Counted from the first letter of the stretch, positions 19,204 to 29,856 are shown. The stretch is 50,455 nt of DNA from an uncultured Porphyromonadaceae bacterium (GCA_947177575.1 CAMWVA010000007.1:1-50455); one strand, 5' to 3'. Numbers and translations are program-made. The notes: generated by a model from the letters alone, not told the origin.

Positions 19204-20955
19204 TTAATTTAGATTGTCATTTTGATAATTCTGAATGTCGGTATCTATTTTTTTGATATTTTCTCTAAATACTGACGGTGACACTCCGACACGTTGCCGG
19301 AAGAGAGTATAGAAGTTGGAAGGCGAGGTAAAGCCTACTTTTGCACCGATATGTTTCAGCGGCTCGTTGTTGTTAGGGTCGGAAAGAAGTTCGACAGCTT
19401 CATTAAGTCTATACTCATTGACGTATGAGGAAAATGATTTTCCGGCTTTTTCATTTACTACCTGTGAAAGATAAGTACGGTTAGTAGAGAGGATGCCTGC
19501 GGTTTTATCTAATGAAAGGGAACTGTCCCTATAGAGGTGCTCTTCCTTCATTAGTTTTTCAAGCTGTTGATAGAGTTCAAGTGATTTCCCGTTGTTGAGA
19601 CTGCTTGTCGAACGGCTTTCACGGTGCTCGATATTGGCTTTTTCCAACTGTTCGCGTAGATGGCGCTCCTGACGCATATTGTCCAGATAACGACTGATGG
19701 TCTGTTTGTAATCCGTCATTTTGCGGCGGTGATATATTATTCCCCCGACAAGAATCAGAATAAAAATAACGCCTATTGTTGAGAGAATTAAAATTGTACG
19801 TCCGCGCTTAATAATTTCGATACTCTGAGTCGCGTTCTTGCGTTCCTCTTCACTTACCTTATTGCGAAGGTCAAGTATGGCAAATTCTCGTTCTTTCTGT
19901 TCGGAGAAAAGATTAAGAGCTGTCTGTGTATATTTCTTGTAGTAATCCAGACTTCGGGCAAATTCTCCTTTCTCTTCATATATTAGTGAAAGAAGAGTAT
20001 AGATTTCTTTTTCAAAAGTTGTCACCTTATATTTGCCAACCATCTCACTTATATTATTAAGCATATTCAGGGCTTCGTTCAGCCGTTTCTGTCTGACCAA
20101 AAACATGGCATAGCAAAGCCGGGAATATATCTTATCATAGTTTGATGTAGAAGGACTATCCTCAAGACTTAGAAGATAGAATTTTTCCGCCTGCTCAGGC
20201 TTTCCGAGACAGCAATATAAATCACCGCGAAAAGAATTGAGGTAACTTTTCTCACCTTCGAAATCCGCACGGATAGCAAATTCGTTAGCTTCTTCCAAAT
20301 ATTTCAAAGATTCCTCGAACTTTTGATTATTATAAAGATAGTTAGCCATATTACACGCAGTAATATAGCGGTTAGGGAGGTCGCCTATCTCTTTTGACAG
20401 GTCGTATGCTTGTATAGCATACGTCCAGCCTGAGGCATCCAGTTTCTGAAAATAAATACTTGCAACAGCTGACAGAGCGCTCGCTTCCATATTCCGGTCT
20501 GCCAAAGTTCGGGCCGTTTCCAGATTTTCGGAGGCATAGTGTAGTGCTTGCGAGTAGTCGCTGAGAATACGCTGATAATAGGAAGAAAGCGTACGACAAA
20601 CAATCGCATAACTCTGCAGATTAATATTCTTCAGTATTGATACCTCCTTTGTAAGAGCTTCGATACCGGGTGTGAAGTCGGAGGTATCACGCACACAAAT
20701 CAAGGCATGGAGATGTAAGGCTTCGCCTGTTATTTCTTCTTCCCTGTTAGCCTGTGTACGTCCGAGCCGGCGTAATTCATCGGCCTTTTTTTCCAGAATG
20801 TTATAACGTCGTAAGGAAACGGCATTTTCACATTCTTTTATTAGGATTGCCCCCCGTTCACTTATTTCAGCATTAACGTAAAAGGTACAAAGGAGAAAAA
20901 GGAAAGAAACTATATAAATTTTTAAGAGAGCTCTATGATGAAAGGTAAACATCAA
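19204..20955 (-). CDS. TPR - membrane helix - AraC-type HTH transcription regulator
   Basis: The 583-residue protein has an N-terminal signal-anchor helix (about residues 10-28) and a helical TPR-rich region to about 370 (repeats with A-x-Y and ALNML/EESLKYLEEA patterns). A transmembrane helix follows (about 395-417, ILILSTIGVIFILILVGGII), then a coiled-coil linker and a C-terminal AraC/XylS DNA-binding domain. The HTH shows LSTNRTYLSQVVNEKAGKSF and the second helix-turn-helix IGAKVGFTSPSNFYTLFRQRVGVSP. The layout is that of Bacteroidetes sensors that detect a signal outside the membrane and bind DNA inside. It is adjacent to and codirectional with the surface-protein pair, its likely targets. 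The start could be the first or second Met; they are adjacent. Confidence 0.85.
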   Translation of the reverse strand: MMFTFHHRALLKIYIVSFLFLLCTFYVNAEISERGAILIKECENAVSLRRYNILEKKADELRRLGRTQANREEEITGEALHLHALICVRDTSDFTPGIEALTKEVSILKNINLQSYAIVCRTLSSYYQRILSDYSQALHYASENLETARTLADRNMEASALSAVASIYFQKLDASGWTYAIQAYDLSKEIGDLPNRYITACNMANYLYNNQKFEESLKYLEEANEFAIRADFEGEKSYLNSFRGDLYCCLGKPEQAEKFYLLSLEDSPSTSNYDKIYSRLCYAMFLVRQKRLNEALNMLNNISEMVGKYKVTTFEKEIYTLLSLIYEEKGEFARSLDYYKKYTQTALNLFSEQKEREFAILDLRNKVSEEERKNATQSIEIIKRGRTILILSTIGVIFILILVGGIIYHRRKMTDYKQTISRYLDNMRQERHLREQLEKANIEHRESRSTSSLNNGKSLELYQQLEKLMKEEHLYRDSSLSLDKTAGILSTNRTYLSQVVNEKAGKSFSSYVNEYRLNEAVELLSDPNNNEPLKHIGAKVGFTSPSNFYTLFRQRVGVSPSVFRENIKKIDTDIQNYQNDNLN

Positions 20956-20992
20956 AATATAAATGGAGTGAGGATAGAATCTTAATAATTTG

Positions 20993-21000
20993 CAAAATTA
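20993..21000 (-). promoter_or_regulatory. -7 element candidate for the AraC-type regulator gene
   Basis: On the minus strand it reads TAATTTTG, 37 nt upstream of the start at 20955, in an AT-rich gap. No clear -33 partner is visible. Confidence 0.4.
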
Positions 21001-21175
21001 AAAAATTTAAACCGTAAAGTGTAATATTTATACCTTTTTAACAAGCTTCTACAGAATTTATAATCGTATCTCAGAATCTAATTTTTCGTCAAGGACTATC
21101 AATGTGATTAAATCCAAAAGAGACTGTGAAAGGAATGTATTTTCGCTTCAGACAATTTTTTTGATTAAAAACTTT

Positions 21176-23443
21176 ATGAGACTGAACGAAATCGGAATTA
21201 TGTGCAGTGGTAAGGCATTATTGCTGAAACCTGAGGTATATGACCCTTTGCGACCGTGTACAGGAAACGGAAAGGCACGTATAGACGTAAGACGCAGTAA
21301 TGGCGTTATGGTTAGTGCTGAGGGAATTGTTGAAGCTTCGCCTATATGTAGATATAGTGACATAGTATGTGAAAGTGATGATATTGCTTCACTGTCAAGA
21401 CCAAATCTGCCTTTTATGGAATGGGGATTGGTACGTACAGCGATAGCGCCTTATCAGGCGACGGCTCTTAATCTACCTGCCGTGCAATTTACAGTAGATG
21501 TACCGGAAAAAGAAGTGTCACAGGTGGCTGATTATTTAGGTCTGCAAGTAAATTCGGGTATAAATAGGGTTGCGGGTCATGATGTAGAGGGAGTTCTTTT
21601 CGCAGCTTCTGAAACAGCGGAAAAATTACGCGAAGGATGCTTAAGAATATTAGAAGAATACAGAGAAATATGCAGACGTAAGGGTGCTTTCTGTTCACCG
21701 TTTTTTGTTGTTGCTGCTTTGCGTATGAGTGATGGTAGCCATTCCTTAGCTTCAGTTCCTATGCTTATGCAGCCTGTATCGGCTTCTCCTATGGTGCGTA
21801 TAGACAGTGCCGTAGTGTCGAATGGTCGTCTGAGGCTTGAATTGAGTATTATTAATGCTCCATGCCAGCTTATTATACGGGTAGATGAAACGTCAGTTGA
21901 TGACTTAACAAAGCAGCTTGCTACTCATCTTGATATTTTTGTAAGCGAGCAAGCACCGTGGAAGACAGCTACCTATGGAGCTCGGGCACCGGTACTGCGC
22001 ACCTCGGCTGATATTTTTACACATTCCGGCCTGTCAGCTGATTATGGTAGTATCAATCGTCCACAACAGCTTATGAACACAAGTGATACTGTCCCATGTC
22101 TTTATTATCCACGCTCGGACAGAGAGAATCTCGGAGAGTGGTTATGTGGAACAGGCAAATTTTATAAAGTCGGTGAAATTCCTCTTGACAGTATTTCCGG
22201 TTACTGGACTGAAGTTGTTTATGGTGAGTTACCTACAGCAGATGAAACAGCAGCGTTTATTCCAGACTATACTCTTCATACAGAGGTTACTGGCGGCAGA
22301 GTAGAGAGAATCAACGGTCTGACGTGTGTAGTGGCTCCACGGCTGAAACTACCTCATGTCGGCGCTCTGAAGACACTGTTACAGTACGATGACCGTAATA
22401 ACATTGTGGATGTTTCCGAGGGGAGTATAACTGTAACCGGTAGTAAAAACGGTATGTCGGTGCAAAGCAGGTTTAAGGCAGTCGCCGGAAATGACAGCTT
22501 ATGGAAAATAAACATTGAAGTCCTTGAGAATCTTATTTGGATTTTCTATCCTGATTCTGATATACGTAGATTGACTATACAAACTTATAATGATAAAGTT
22601 ACACTGAAACTGCGTCGCCATCGTACACTGTCAGGTGCATATTGGTGCGGATTTCTTAGAGACGCAGATAAAGATAAGGAAACTATGTTGTCGGAGAACA
22701 TAGATATACCTGAAAGTATAGAGTCTGTTTATGAGCTGCCTGGCAGTATGCTTACTTCGCTTGAGGTCTGCGAAGGACTTTTCCCGGCTTCGCGGATACT
22801 CTCTTTCCCGACTCATACAAGACTTATGGGTATCGCGCCCGCTTTACGCAGTATGTCATCAGGCGAGTTGGGCCGCTTTCCTCTTTATGCTTTTACTGAT
22901 ATGGCTGTATGGGCAATCACTCCCACTGAAAATAAGGGTTGGCGACAGGTGCAGCCGATAGCTTTGATAGGATGTGACAATCGCAAGACTATATCGGCCA
23001 CCCACACAGCTGTAGCTTTTACCGGCTACGGCAGTCTGTGGCTGGCCGAAGGAGCGAAAGTGCGTTGTCTGCTGACTTCTGAAATATTGGGCAGTGAGAT
23101 AACAGCAGTACGGTTTGACGCACATCATAACAGACTTATGATAGCTACGGCTGACAGACGTGTGGTTCTGTACTGTTTGGAACGCTACGCGTTGATAGGA
23201 GTAGCTGCACGGGACCATGAGGAACAACGGTGTTTCGTCACTATGCCGATAGAATTACCGTCGGCTTTGTGTGTAAACGGCATAGCCTGTCATGGTAAAC
23301 ATATAGATTATACACGTCTTTATGCAGGTAACAGTGTCAATACCTTACGTTATGTAGCCGGACTCCCCGGTCATAGTCTGCGTCATTTCTCTACTGCTCC
23401 GGTGTCGCTGTTGCATATCGAAGTCGGATTCTCCGAAGTATGA
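21176..23443 (+). CDS. orphan protein resembling Bacteroidetes prophage structural proteins
   Basis: The frame is open from 21104 (a GTG); I choose ATG 21176 as the more credible start, giving 755 residues, but this is uncertain. No enzyme motif or signal peptide is seen. The segments [13 protein letters not shown]...[10 protein letters not shown] in the first third and [18 protein letters not shown]...[10 protein letters not shown] near the C-terminal third resemble, from memory, a large conserved protein of Bacteroidales prophages (phrases such as LYAFTxxGVWAL). The C-terminal part has short beta-repeat-like strands ([27 protein letters not shown]). No other phage genes lie nearby, so it is either a relic or a domesticated gene. 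Its 3' end overlaps the fcl gene tail-to-tail by 61 bp. Confidence 0.45.
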   Translation: MRLNEIGIMCSGKALLLKPEVYDPLRPCTGNGKARIDVRRSNGVMVSAEGIVEASPICRYSDIVCESDDIASLSRPNLPFMEWGLVRTAIAPYQATALNLPAVQFTVDVPEKEVSQVADYLGLQVNSGINRVAGHDVEGVLFAASETAEKLREGCLRILEEYREICRRKGAFCSPFFVVAALRMSDGSHSLASVPMLMQPVSASPMVRIDSAVVSNGRLRLELSIINAPCQLIIRVDETSVDDLTKQLATHLDIFVSEQAPWKTATYGARAPVLRTSADIFTHSGLSADYGSINRPQQLMNTSDTVPCLYYPRSDRENLGEWLCGTGKFYKVGEIPLDSISGYWTEVVYGELPTADETAAFIPDYTLHTEVTGGRVERINGLTCVVAPRLKLPHVGALKTLLQYDDRNNIVDVSEGSITVTGSKNGMSVQSRFKAVAGNDSLWKINIEVLENLIWIFYPDSDIRRLTIQTYNDKVTLKLRRHRTLSGAYWCGFLRDADKDKETMLSENIDIPESIESVYELPGSMLTSLEVCEGLFPASRILSFPTHTRLMGIAPALRSMSSGELGRFPLYAFTDMAVWAITPTENKGWRQVQPIALIGCDNRKTISATHTAVAFTGYGSLWLAEGAKVRCLLTSEILGSEITAVRFDAHHNRLMIATADRRVVLYCLERYALIGVAARDHEEQRCFVTMPIELPSALCVNGIACHGKHIDYTRLYAGNSVNTLRYVAGLPGHSLRHFSTAPVSLLHIEVGFSEV

Positions 23444-24360
23444 GTCAGAAAATCTGCGTATGCAAGGGCTATTCCTTCGTCGAGTTCAGTACGGTATGTC
23501 CAGCCTAAACCGGCAGCTTTGCTTACGTCAAGGAGTTTGCGCGGTGTGCCGTTGGGTTTTGATGTGTCCCAGACTATTTTACCCTCATACCCGACGATAC
23601 GGGCTACGGTCTCTGCTAATTCCCGAATGGTTATTTCCTTACCTGTACCGGCATTTACAGTCTCATTGCCCGAATAGTGATTCATAAGAAAGACACATAG
23701 GTTGGCAAGGTCATCGACATATAGGAATTCACGCAACGGTGAACCGTCACCCCAGCACACCACTTCGGTAGCTCCGCTCACACGGGCTTCATGAAAGCGG
23801 CGTATCAGTGCCGGAAGCACATGTGAATTGCGTGGATGATAATTGTCGTTAGGACCATAAAGATTGGTGGGCATTACAGATATGAAGTCTGTACCGTACT
23901 GCCGGTTGAGATACTCGCAATATTTGAGTCCGCTTATCTTAGCCAGTGCGTATGCTTCGTTGGTCTGTTCGAGAGCTGAGGTAAGCAGACAGTCTTCTGT
24001 CATCGGCTGAGGTGCCAGACGCGGATAGATACATGATGAACCGAGAAATTCCAGCTTACGGCAGCCGTTACGCCATGCAGCATTAATGACATTCATTTCA
24101 AGCATCATATTCTGATACATAAAGTCGGCAGGAGATTCGGAATTAGCCATGATACCTCCGACTTTGGCAGCGGCGAGAAATACATAATCCGGACGTTCGG
24201 CTGCGAAGAATTCATTGACAGCTTTCTGATCAGTAAGGTCAAGTTCAGCATGTGTACGACAAATGATATTGTCGTAACCCTGACGATACAGTTCACGTAC
24301 TATAGCCGAACCTACCATACCGCGATGTCCGGCTACATATATCTTATCATTTCTGTTCAT
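23383..24360 (-). CDS. fcl: GDP-L-fucose synthase
   Basis: The 325-residue protein is a clear GDP-4-keto-6-deoxymannose 3,5-epimerase/4-reductase, making GDP-L-fucose for glycoproteins or capsule. The Rossmann motif is GHRGMVGS (about 11-18). [10 protein letters not shown] is the family block. The catalytic Ser/Tyr/Lys appear in FLGSSCIYP and YALAK, and [27 protein letters not shown] is near-diagnostic (quoted in parts: [20 protein letters not shown]). GDP-mannose dehydratase is not next to it. The last ~20 residues after YADFL exceed the usual family end and are encoded in the region overlapping the convergent phage-like gene. The start overlaps the end of the upstream phosphotransferase gene by 14 nt, so the two are co-transcribed. 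Confidence 0.92.
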   Translation of the reverse strand: MNRNDKIYVAGHRGMVGSAIVRELYRQGYDNIICRTHAELDLTDQKAVNEFFAAERPDYVFLAAAKVGGIMANSESPADFMYQNMMLEMNVINAAWRNGCRKLEFLGSSCIYPRLAPQPMTEDCLLTSALEQTNEAYALAKISGLKYCEYLNRQYGTDFISVMPTNLYGPNDNYHPRNSHVLPALIRRFHEARVSGATEVVCWGDGSPLREFLYVDDLANLCVFLMNHYSGNETVNAGTGKEITIRELAETVARIVGYEGKIVWDTSKPNGTPRKLLDVSKAAGLGWTYRTELDEGIALAYADFLTHTSENPTSICNSDTGAVEK

Positions 24361-26446
24361 TATTATCAGATGATTTTAAGACACTATTGTTTTCGTTCGC
24401 TATGCTCATACGGTCTTCTGTAAGACGACTTGTATAGTCCTGCATGAAGGCACGGGCGAAGGTTATCATTCGGTTGACTTCATCAGCATCGTATTCAGTC
24501 GAAGCCGGTACCTTCTGTGGTATATTACTCTGGGATTTGATACTGTGGCCAAGCATATTGTTGCGTAACAACGGATCCAGTGAAATATCATACAGTCCTG
24601 CTATTCCCATCATATCCGCATCGAGTTGTACCATATAACGTGTGCTCATAATCTGGTACATATCGTTTATGAAGTTAATAGCATAAGATGGACCTTGATT
24701 CCATATATCGCGACCTACAGCTACGAAAGGTTTCGGATAGCCGAGCATACCTAATAAAGTAGGAGTAATATCAAATTGCGAAGCTACTGTCTCTTCGACC
24801 AGTCGCGGAGTCAGCGAACCGTCCGGAGTATAGAACATCATCATGATATGAGGCTGCATATAGTCACCATCAAAATCACTGCCTGGCAGATCACGGCATC
24901 CATGATCTGCGGTTATGACGAACAGTGTGTTGTCATACCAGGGTTGTGTGCGTGCTATATCGAAAAACTCCTTTATCGCCCGGTCCTCATATTCCACACA
25001 TCTTTCCAACGAACCGGGAGCAGACAGATAGCCTTCGGTGGCCCAACGTTCCGATACGGTCCAAGGCCCGTGTGGTTTGAGTGTGAACCACCCGGCCATA
25101 AAGGGTTGAGGTAATGTAGAGAGATCGCGGGCCATAAAAGCAGCTACTTCATGGTCATATACTCCCCACTGACCGTCATACTCCGCTTCGGTACCGAAGG
25201 TGTCACGTGTCGTGACGGTTTCGAAGCCCATAACGTGCATAAGGTGATCGATGCCGTATGAACCGTAATTACCACCGAAATAGAATTTGGTAGTGTAGCC
25301 TTCGTCTTTCAGCAGTTGTGCCGGTGAATCGACTATATTATTATTATAAGGTGAGGACAGGTAAAGAAAACTATTGAAAGTAGGGAATCCGGCAAACACA
25401 CCTGTTACTCCCTCGATAGAAGATTTTCCGGTTGCGAAAGCATGACGTAGCGTCAGTGATTTCTGAGCCAATGAATCAAGGAAAGGCATAAGATGACGCC
25501 GTTCATCGTCCATAGGCAGTACGCGCTGTGTATCAAGCCATAGTGTGCCGCCGCTTTCTATAGCTATAAGCACGACATTCTTACGTGTGAAAGGTACTTC
25601 CGGTCGCGGAGTGTGAACAGAAGTACGGACTGCCTTCAGTTCTTTGTCAGTAAAGAAGGTCATAGGCTTTATGGTGTTGTCGCGACTCATGGAGCGTAAC
25701 AGACAGAACGGAGTGTTGAGCACGACATTTATCTGCGAAGGTGATGATACATACCATACAGCGTCACCTATTGCCATAGGGTGGCCGGCACCGACACGTC
25801 CGCGCATAGCTACAAATGTCAGACCGCCTGCTACTATCAGTATAACCCATCGTGCTATAGAAGTAAACCGCTTTGAGCGCCATAACGGTGCTGGCTGTCG
25901 TATACGTATGAACCATACTGTACAGACTACAGATGCTACAGCAAGTAAGCCTAACAGATATGCCCACCAATAGTCCTTTATATATGAGAATATAATACTG
26001 CCCATATTCGGGTCATTCCACATATTAAGGAATGTATGCCAGCGGAGACGTGAACCTGTGAAACGATAGAAAGGTATATCACCGATATTCAATAGCAGAA
26101 GCAACGAATTACATATAACATATACTGTATTCCCTGCTATTATCCAGCCTCGCCTCCATGCCAGAGCTGATGGCCAGAAGCGCATCAGTATAAACAGCGC
26201 GTTGAAATAAGCTAAAGCCGACATGTCGAACCGAAGTCCGAAAAGGGAGACTTTTATAAATTGTCCGAAAGTCATGGCACCGGTAAGGTCGGAGTTATAC
26301 AGATAAAAGCCTGCCCTTGTGAGCCACAGAGCTGTCAGAGCGACAAGAAGCTGTATCAATGTGGCCAGATACAAGGACAGACCCTGTCTGCGGGCCTGAG
26401 GCAGAGTGCCGGAGACCGGAGAAATATGTTGAGGTTTTTGTTCCAT
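24347..26446 (-). CDS. LTA synthase-like sulfatase-fold phosphotransferase (membrane protein)
   Basis: The 699-residue protein has about five N-terminal membrane helices (residues 28-220) and an extracytoplasmic sulfatase-like domain. Metal and catalytic motifs are visible: LIAIESGG (Glu about 297), GKSSIEG (about 340-346, where LTA synthase carries its nucleophilic Thr; here Ser 342) and ITADHGCRD near residue 515. The family transfers phosphoglycerol or phosphoethanolamine-type groups from phospholipids to glycolipids, glycans or proteins. In Bacteroidetes, which lack lipoteichoic acid, the acceptor is unknown. It is the first gene of a two-gene unit with fcl, hinting at a glycan modification role (inference). 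Confidence 0.85.
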   Translation of the reverse strand: MEQKPQHISPVSGTLPQARRQGLSLYLATLIQLLVALTALWLTRAGFYLYNSDLTGAMTFGQFIKVSLFGLRFDMSALAYFNALFILMRFWPSALAWRRGWIIAGNTVYVICNSLLLLLNIGDIPFYRFTGSRLRWHTFLNMWNDPNMGSIIFSYIKDYWWAYLLGLLAVASVVCTVWFIRIRQPAPLWRSKRFTSIARWVILIVAGGLTFVAMRGRVGAGHPMAIGDAVWYVSSPSQINVVLNTPFCLLRSMSRDNTIKPMTFFTDKELKAVRTSVHTPRPEVPFTRKNVVLIAIESGGTLWLDTQRVLPMDDERRHLMPFLDSLAQKSLTLRHAFATGKSSIEGVTGVFAGFPTFNSFLYLSSPYNNNIVDSPAQLLKDEGYTTKFYFGGNYGSYGIDHLMHVMGFETVTTRDTFGTEAEYDGQWGVYDHEVAAFMARDLSTLPQPFMAGWFTLKPHGPWTVSERWATEGYLSAPGSLERCVEYEDRAIKEFFDIARTQPWYDNTLFVITADHGCRDLPGSDFDGDYMQPHIMMMFYTPDGSLTPRLVEETVASQFDITPTLLGMLGYPKPFVAVGRDIWNQGPSYAINFINDMYQIMSTRYMVQLDADMMGIAGLYDISLDPLLRNNMLGHSIKSQSNIPQKVPASTEYDADEVNRMITFARAFMQDYTSRLTEDRMSIANENNSVLKSSDNNEQK

Positions 26447-26514
26447 ATCTGAAATCGGAGGCTGCGAAAGGCTCGAAAACCGGATTTGAAGGCCCTTCAG
26501 CGCTAATATAGATG

Positions 26515-26522
26515 CAAAATTA
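26515..26522 (-). promoter_or_regulatory. -7 element candidate for the phosphotransferase-fcl unit
   Basis: The minus-strand reading is TAATTTTG, about 69 nt upstream of the start at 26446. It lies back to back with the plus-strand promoter of the glycosyltransferase gene. No convincing -33 element is seen. Confidence 0.45.
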
Positions 26523-26541
26523 AGCTTTTTGCTTCATAAAA

Positions 26542-26573
26542 TTGTGAGATAGACGAAAAAACAACTAATTTTG
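26542..26573 (+). promoter_or_regulatory. Bacteroidetes-type promoter for the glycosyltransferase gene
   Basis: The -7 element TAATTTTG lies at 26566-26573 and TTG at 26542-26544, with 21 nt between. The leader to ATG 26596 is only about 15 nt. Confidence 0.7.
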
Positions 26574-26595
26574 CACTCTAACCAATACCTGACCT

Positions 26596-27408
26596 ATGGC
26601 TATATCAGCAGTCATAAACACTTATAATGCTACCGAGCATCTGGAACGCGTCATTGATAACCTGCGTGGCTTTGATGAAATAGTGGTATGCGACATGGAA
26701 TCAACCGATGGCACTCCTGAATTGGCCAAAAGCCTCGGTGCACGTGTGGTTACCTTTCCGAAAGGTGACTACAATTACTGTGAACCTGCTCGTATGACGG
26801 CTATATATGCTGCCCGTTCGCAATGGGTGCTGGTAGTTGATGCCGATGAGCTTGTGACTAACGAACTCAGAGAGTATCTTTATGACTTTATCAAGAATCC
26901 CGGTGCGGTAAAGGGTATATTTATACCGCGTAAAAATCATATCCTCAGTCGTTTCGACCCGTCGAGCTACCCTGACTATCAGTTGCGCTTCTTCGATAAG
27001 AGCTGCGTTAACTGGCCTCCTACGGTACATGCCGTGCCGATTATCAAGGGCGATGTATTGCGTATTCCGCCGGCACGTAAAGACCTTGCACTGATACATC
27101 TGCCGCATAACCTTACGGGGCAGGTGGAACGTACCAATACATATTCTACTGCCGAAGTGGCACGGCGTCTAGCACGTCCGGTGTCGCTTATGGAATTGTG
27201 GTTCAAACCCTGGGTAAGATTTCTTAAGAGTTACATTCTTAAAGGCGGCTGGACAATGGGTGTGGCCGGCTATATTGTGGCCAGAAACAATGCTTACTAT
27301 AAATTCCTGACGCTTGCCAAGATGCATGAGCACAGCGTTATGGCTGAGTTTCACGACCGTTATCGTGCACAGGGCACACACCATAAATCAGGTGCTTCAA
27401 AGCATTGA
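26596..27408 (+). CDS. family 2 glycosyltransferase (WaaE/KdtX-like)
   Basis: The 270-residue protein has a GT-A fold start AISAVINTYNATEHLERV, followed by DEIVVCDMESTDGT and the metal/nucleotide motif VVDADEL (about residues 78-84). A C-terminal region has a membrane-associating stretch (FLKSYILKGGW). The family includes LPS core glucosyltransferases (WaaE) and many Bacteroidetes glycan enzymes; donor and acceptor are not readable here. It acts at the cytoplasmic face of the inner membrane. It has its own promoter. The next gene starts 25 nt after the stop. Confidence 0.88.
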   Translation: MAISAVINTYNATEHLERVIDNLRGFDEIVVCDMESTDGTPELAKSLGARVVTFPKGDYNYCEPARMTAIYAARSQWVLVVDADELVTNELREYLYDFIKNPGAVKGIFIPRKNHILSRFDPSSYPDYQLRFFDKSCVNWPPTVHAVPIIKGDVLRIPPARKDLALIHLPHNLTGQVERTNTYSTAEVARRLARPVSLMELWFKPWVRFLKSYILKGGWTMGVAGYIVARNNAYYKFLTLAKMHEHSVMAEFHDRYRAQGTHHKSGASKH

Positions 27409-27433
27409 ATGTCACAGACTATATGTTACGAAC

Positions 27434-28408
27434 ATGAAACTGTACAAACGTATCATAATGACATTACTGCCAGTCCTTACTATGACAGGTTGTGCGTCTA
27501 CAGGTAGTAAAGTAGCATCCGACAGTGCTGCTGTAGAACCGCAGACTGTACCTCCGCCTGTATTCGAGGCTGACAGTGCATACGCTTATCTGAAACGTCA
27601 GGTGGACTTCGGTCCCCGTGTGCCTAACACTGAGGCCCACCGTCTTACCGGTGAATGGCTTGCTGCGGAACTTGCTCGTCACGGTGCGACAGTAAACGAA
27701 CAGAAAGCCACATTGTCTGCTTTTGACGGTACGCAGCTTATGGCTACCAATATAATGGGACGCTTTAATCCCGCTGCCGATGACAGGGTGTTGCTGCTGG
27801 CTCACTGGGACTGTCGTCCGTGGGCTGATGAAGATCCTGACAGCAAACGTCACAGCGAGGCTGTGGACGGTGCCAATGACGGTGCCAGCGGTGTGGCTGT
27901 ACTCCTTGAGCTTGCACGTCTGATAAAGGAGTCAGGTACTGACAGAGGTATAGATATTCTTTTCCTTGATGCCGAGGACTGGGGAGCTACACACGATGAT
28001 GATTCGTGGGCTTTAGGTGCACAATACTTCATGGCTCATTTGCCTGACGGGGGTAATTATCGTCCGTCAGCTGCTATATTACTTGATATGGTAGGAGGTA
28101 AGAATGCTACTTTCTGTCGTGAATACTTCTCTCAGAAATCTGCTCCGAATATTGCTGATGCTATCTGGGCTACGGCCCGGGCGGCAGGCTATGAGGAGTT
28201 TTTTCCGAATCGTCTGGGAGGTGCAGTCACTGATGACCATGTCCGGCTCATAGAGGGTGGCATACCGGCTATTGATATTATTGATTACCGTCCCGGCGAG
28301 GGCTTCAACCCTACATGGCATACCACAGCTGACAATCTTGATAACATAGACACGGCTACTCTCAAAGCCGTAGGACAGACTCTTACCGACTATCTATTAG
28401 CGCACTGA
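27434..28408 (+). CDS. glutaminyl-peptide cyclotransferase, M28-like lipoprotein
   Basis: Starting at ATG 27434 (an upstream in-frame start would lie inside the previous gene), the 324-residue protein has a lipoprotein signal with lipobox MTGC at about residue 20. The body is an M28-type zinc enzyme of the animal-type glutaminyl cyclase group. It shows LLAHWDCRPWADED, DGANDGASGV (zinc Asp), FLDAEDWG (Glu) and NPTWHTTADN (zinc His). These enzymes convert N-terminal Gln of exported proteins to pyroglutamate. In Bacteroidetes they serve the many exported proteins whose mature N-terminus is Gln, facing the periplasm; the 592-aa Omp28-like protein in this window is such a candidate. M28 aminopeptidase is the alternative, but the RPWADED and WHT blocks favour the cyclase. 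Confidence 0.85.
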   Translation: MKLYKRIIMTLLPVLTMTGCASTGSKVASDSAAVEPQTVPPPVFEADSAYAYLKRQVDFGPRVPNTEAHRLTGEWLAAELARHGATVNEQKATLSAFDGTQLMATNIMGRFNPAADDRVLLLAHWDCRPWADEDPDSKRHSEAVDGANDGASGVAVLLELARLIKESGTDRGIDILFLDAEDWGATHDDDSWALGAQYFMAHLPDGGNYRPSAAILLDMVGGKNATFCREYFSQKSAPNIADAIWATARAAGYEEFFPNRLGGAVTDDHVRLIEGGIPAIDIIDYRPGEGFNPTWHTTADNLDNIDTATLKAVGQTLTDYLLAH

Positions 28409-28465
28409 GTTGTTGATATGATAGTCTTATAAATGGACATAACACAGAAAGACATAATAATACAA

Positions 28466-29758
28466 ATGGATTTCATTGATGAACTTACCTGGCGCGGTAT
28501 GATACACACCATGATGCCGGGTACTGAAGAACAGCTCCGTAAGGAAATGACAACCGCCTATTTAGGTATAGACCCCACAGCTGACAGTCTGCATATCGGT
28601 CATCTGTGTGGTGTGATGATGCTGCGTCACTTCCAGCGTTGCGGCCATAAACCTCTGGCTCTCGTAGGAGGTGCTACAGGTATGATAGGCGACCCTTCAG
28701 GCAAGAGTGCTGAGCGCAACCTGCTTGATGAGGCTACCTTACGTCATAATCAGGAGGCTATAAAGAAACAGCTGGAGCGTTTCCTTGATTTCGAAAGCGA
28801 TGCTCCGAACCGTGCCGAATTGGTCAATAACTATGACTGGACCAAAGATGTCACTTTCCTTGATTTCGCACGTGAGATAGGTAAGCATATTACGGTTAAC
28901 TATATGATGGCTAAGGATTCGGTGCAGAAGCGTCTTAACGGTGAGGCACGTGACGGTCTGAGCTTCACTGAGTTTACTTACCAGCTTCTGCAGGGATTCG
29001 ACTTCTTGCATCTTTATCAGGAGAAGGGCTGTAAGCTTCAGCTTGGCGGTTCTGACCAATGGGGTAATATAACTACCGGTTCTGAGCTGATACGCCGTAA
29101 AACCGGTGGCGAAGTGTATGCACTGACCTGTCCGCTCATAACCAAAGCTGACGGTGGTAAATTCGGTAAGACCGAAAGCGGCAACGTATGGCTCGATGCT
29201 CGTTATACATCACCTTATAAGTTCTATCAGTTCTGGCTAAACGTCAGCGATGCAGACGCCGAGAAATATCTGAAGATATTTACCTTCCTCACAAAAGAAG
29301 AAATTGAAGCTCTTGCTGCCGAACATGCTGCTGATCCCGGCCAGCGTCCTCTGCAAAAGCGTCTTGCAAAAGAAGTTACCGAAATGGTACATGGCGAAGA
29401 AGCATACAAGGCAGCTGTCGAGGCTTCACAGATACTGTTCAGCAACCAAGCACGCGAAGCCCTGTTAGCTCTTGATGAAAAGACACTTCTCGACGTATTC
29501 GAAGGTGTACCGCAGTTTGAGGTATCACGTGCCAACATAGAAGCCGGTGTCCCCTTACTTGACCTTCTTGCTGCCAAGACCTCCGTGTTCCCCTCCAAAG
29601 GTGAAGCCCGTAAGATGGTACAAGGGGGCGGTGTGTCAATCAATAAAGAGAAAGTAACCGACCCTGCTACAGTAATCAATGCCGACAGCCTCCTTGACGG
29701 CAAATACATACTGGTACAACGCGGCAAGAAAAACTACTATCTGCTGCGCGCAGTCTGA
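28466..29758 (+). CDS. tyrS: tyrosyl-tRNA synthetase
   Basis: The 430-residue class I aminoacyl-tRNA synthetase charges tRNA-Tyr. It has [13 protein letters not shown] (HIGH motif), [14 protein letters not shown], the tyrosine-binding Q/D block GGSDQWGNI and KFGKTESGN (the KMSKS-equivalent loop). A C-terminal S4-like RNA-binding domain begins near [15 protein letters not shown] use ATG 28466 ([12 protein letters not shown]) because the family begins at this point; the upstream in-frame ATG at 28433 would add 11 atypical residues. Length fits the family. It follows the cyclase gene after 57 nt. Confidence 0.95.
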   Translation: MDFIDELTWRGMIHTMMPGTEEQLRKEMTTAYLGIDPTADSLHIGHLCGVMMLRHFQRCGHKPLALVGGATGMIGDPSGKSAERNLLDEATLRHNQEAIKKQLERFLDFESDAPNRAELVNNYDWTKDVTFLDFAREIGKHITVNYMMAKDSVQKRLNGEARDGLSFTEFTYQLLQGFDFLHLYQEKGCKLQLGGSDQWGNITTGSELIRRKTGGEVYALTCPLITKADGGKFGKTESGNVWLDARYTSPYKFYQFWLNVSDADAEKYLKIFTFLTKEEIEALAAEHAADPGQRPLQKRLAKEVTEMVHGEEAYKAAVEASQILFSNQAREALLALDEKTLLDVFEGVPQFEVSRANIEAGVPLLDLLAAKTSVFPSKGEARKMVQGGGVSINKEKVTDPATVINADSLLDGKYILVQRGKKNYYLLRAV

Positions 29759-29805
29759 TTCGTAACTCCATAACATATTCTTGTTACCACTCGTATTCTG
29801 GGTAT

Positions 29806-29856
29806 AGGAGAAGCGACTTAATAAATTGTAAAGCAATTTATTAAGTCGCTTCTCCT
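29806..29856. terminator. long perfect hairpin after tyrS, probable terminator
   Basis: Two 23-nt arms (29806-29828 and 29834-29856; core GGAGAAGCGACTTAATAAATT and its complement, which pair fully) enclose a 5-nt loop TAAAG. It lies 47 nt after the tyrS stop. There is no clean U-tract after the stem on either strand, so the terminator call is tentative; a processed RNA structure or a small mobile palindrome is possible. Confidence 0.5.

Noticed and set aside
20956-24360. A prophage around the phage-like gene
   Set aside because: No integrase, capsid, portal, terminase or lysis gene is present on either side; only one phage-like gene can be supported.
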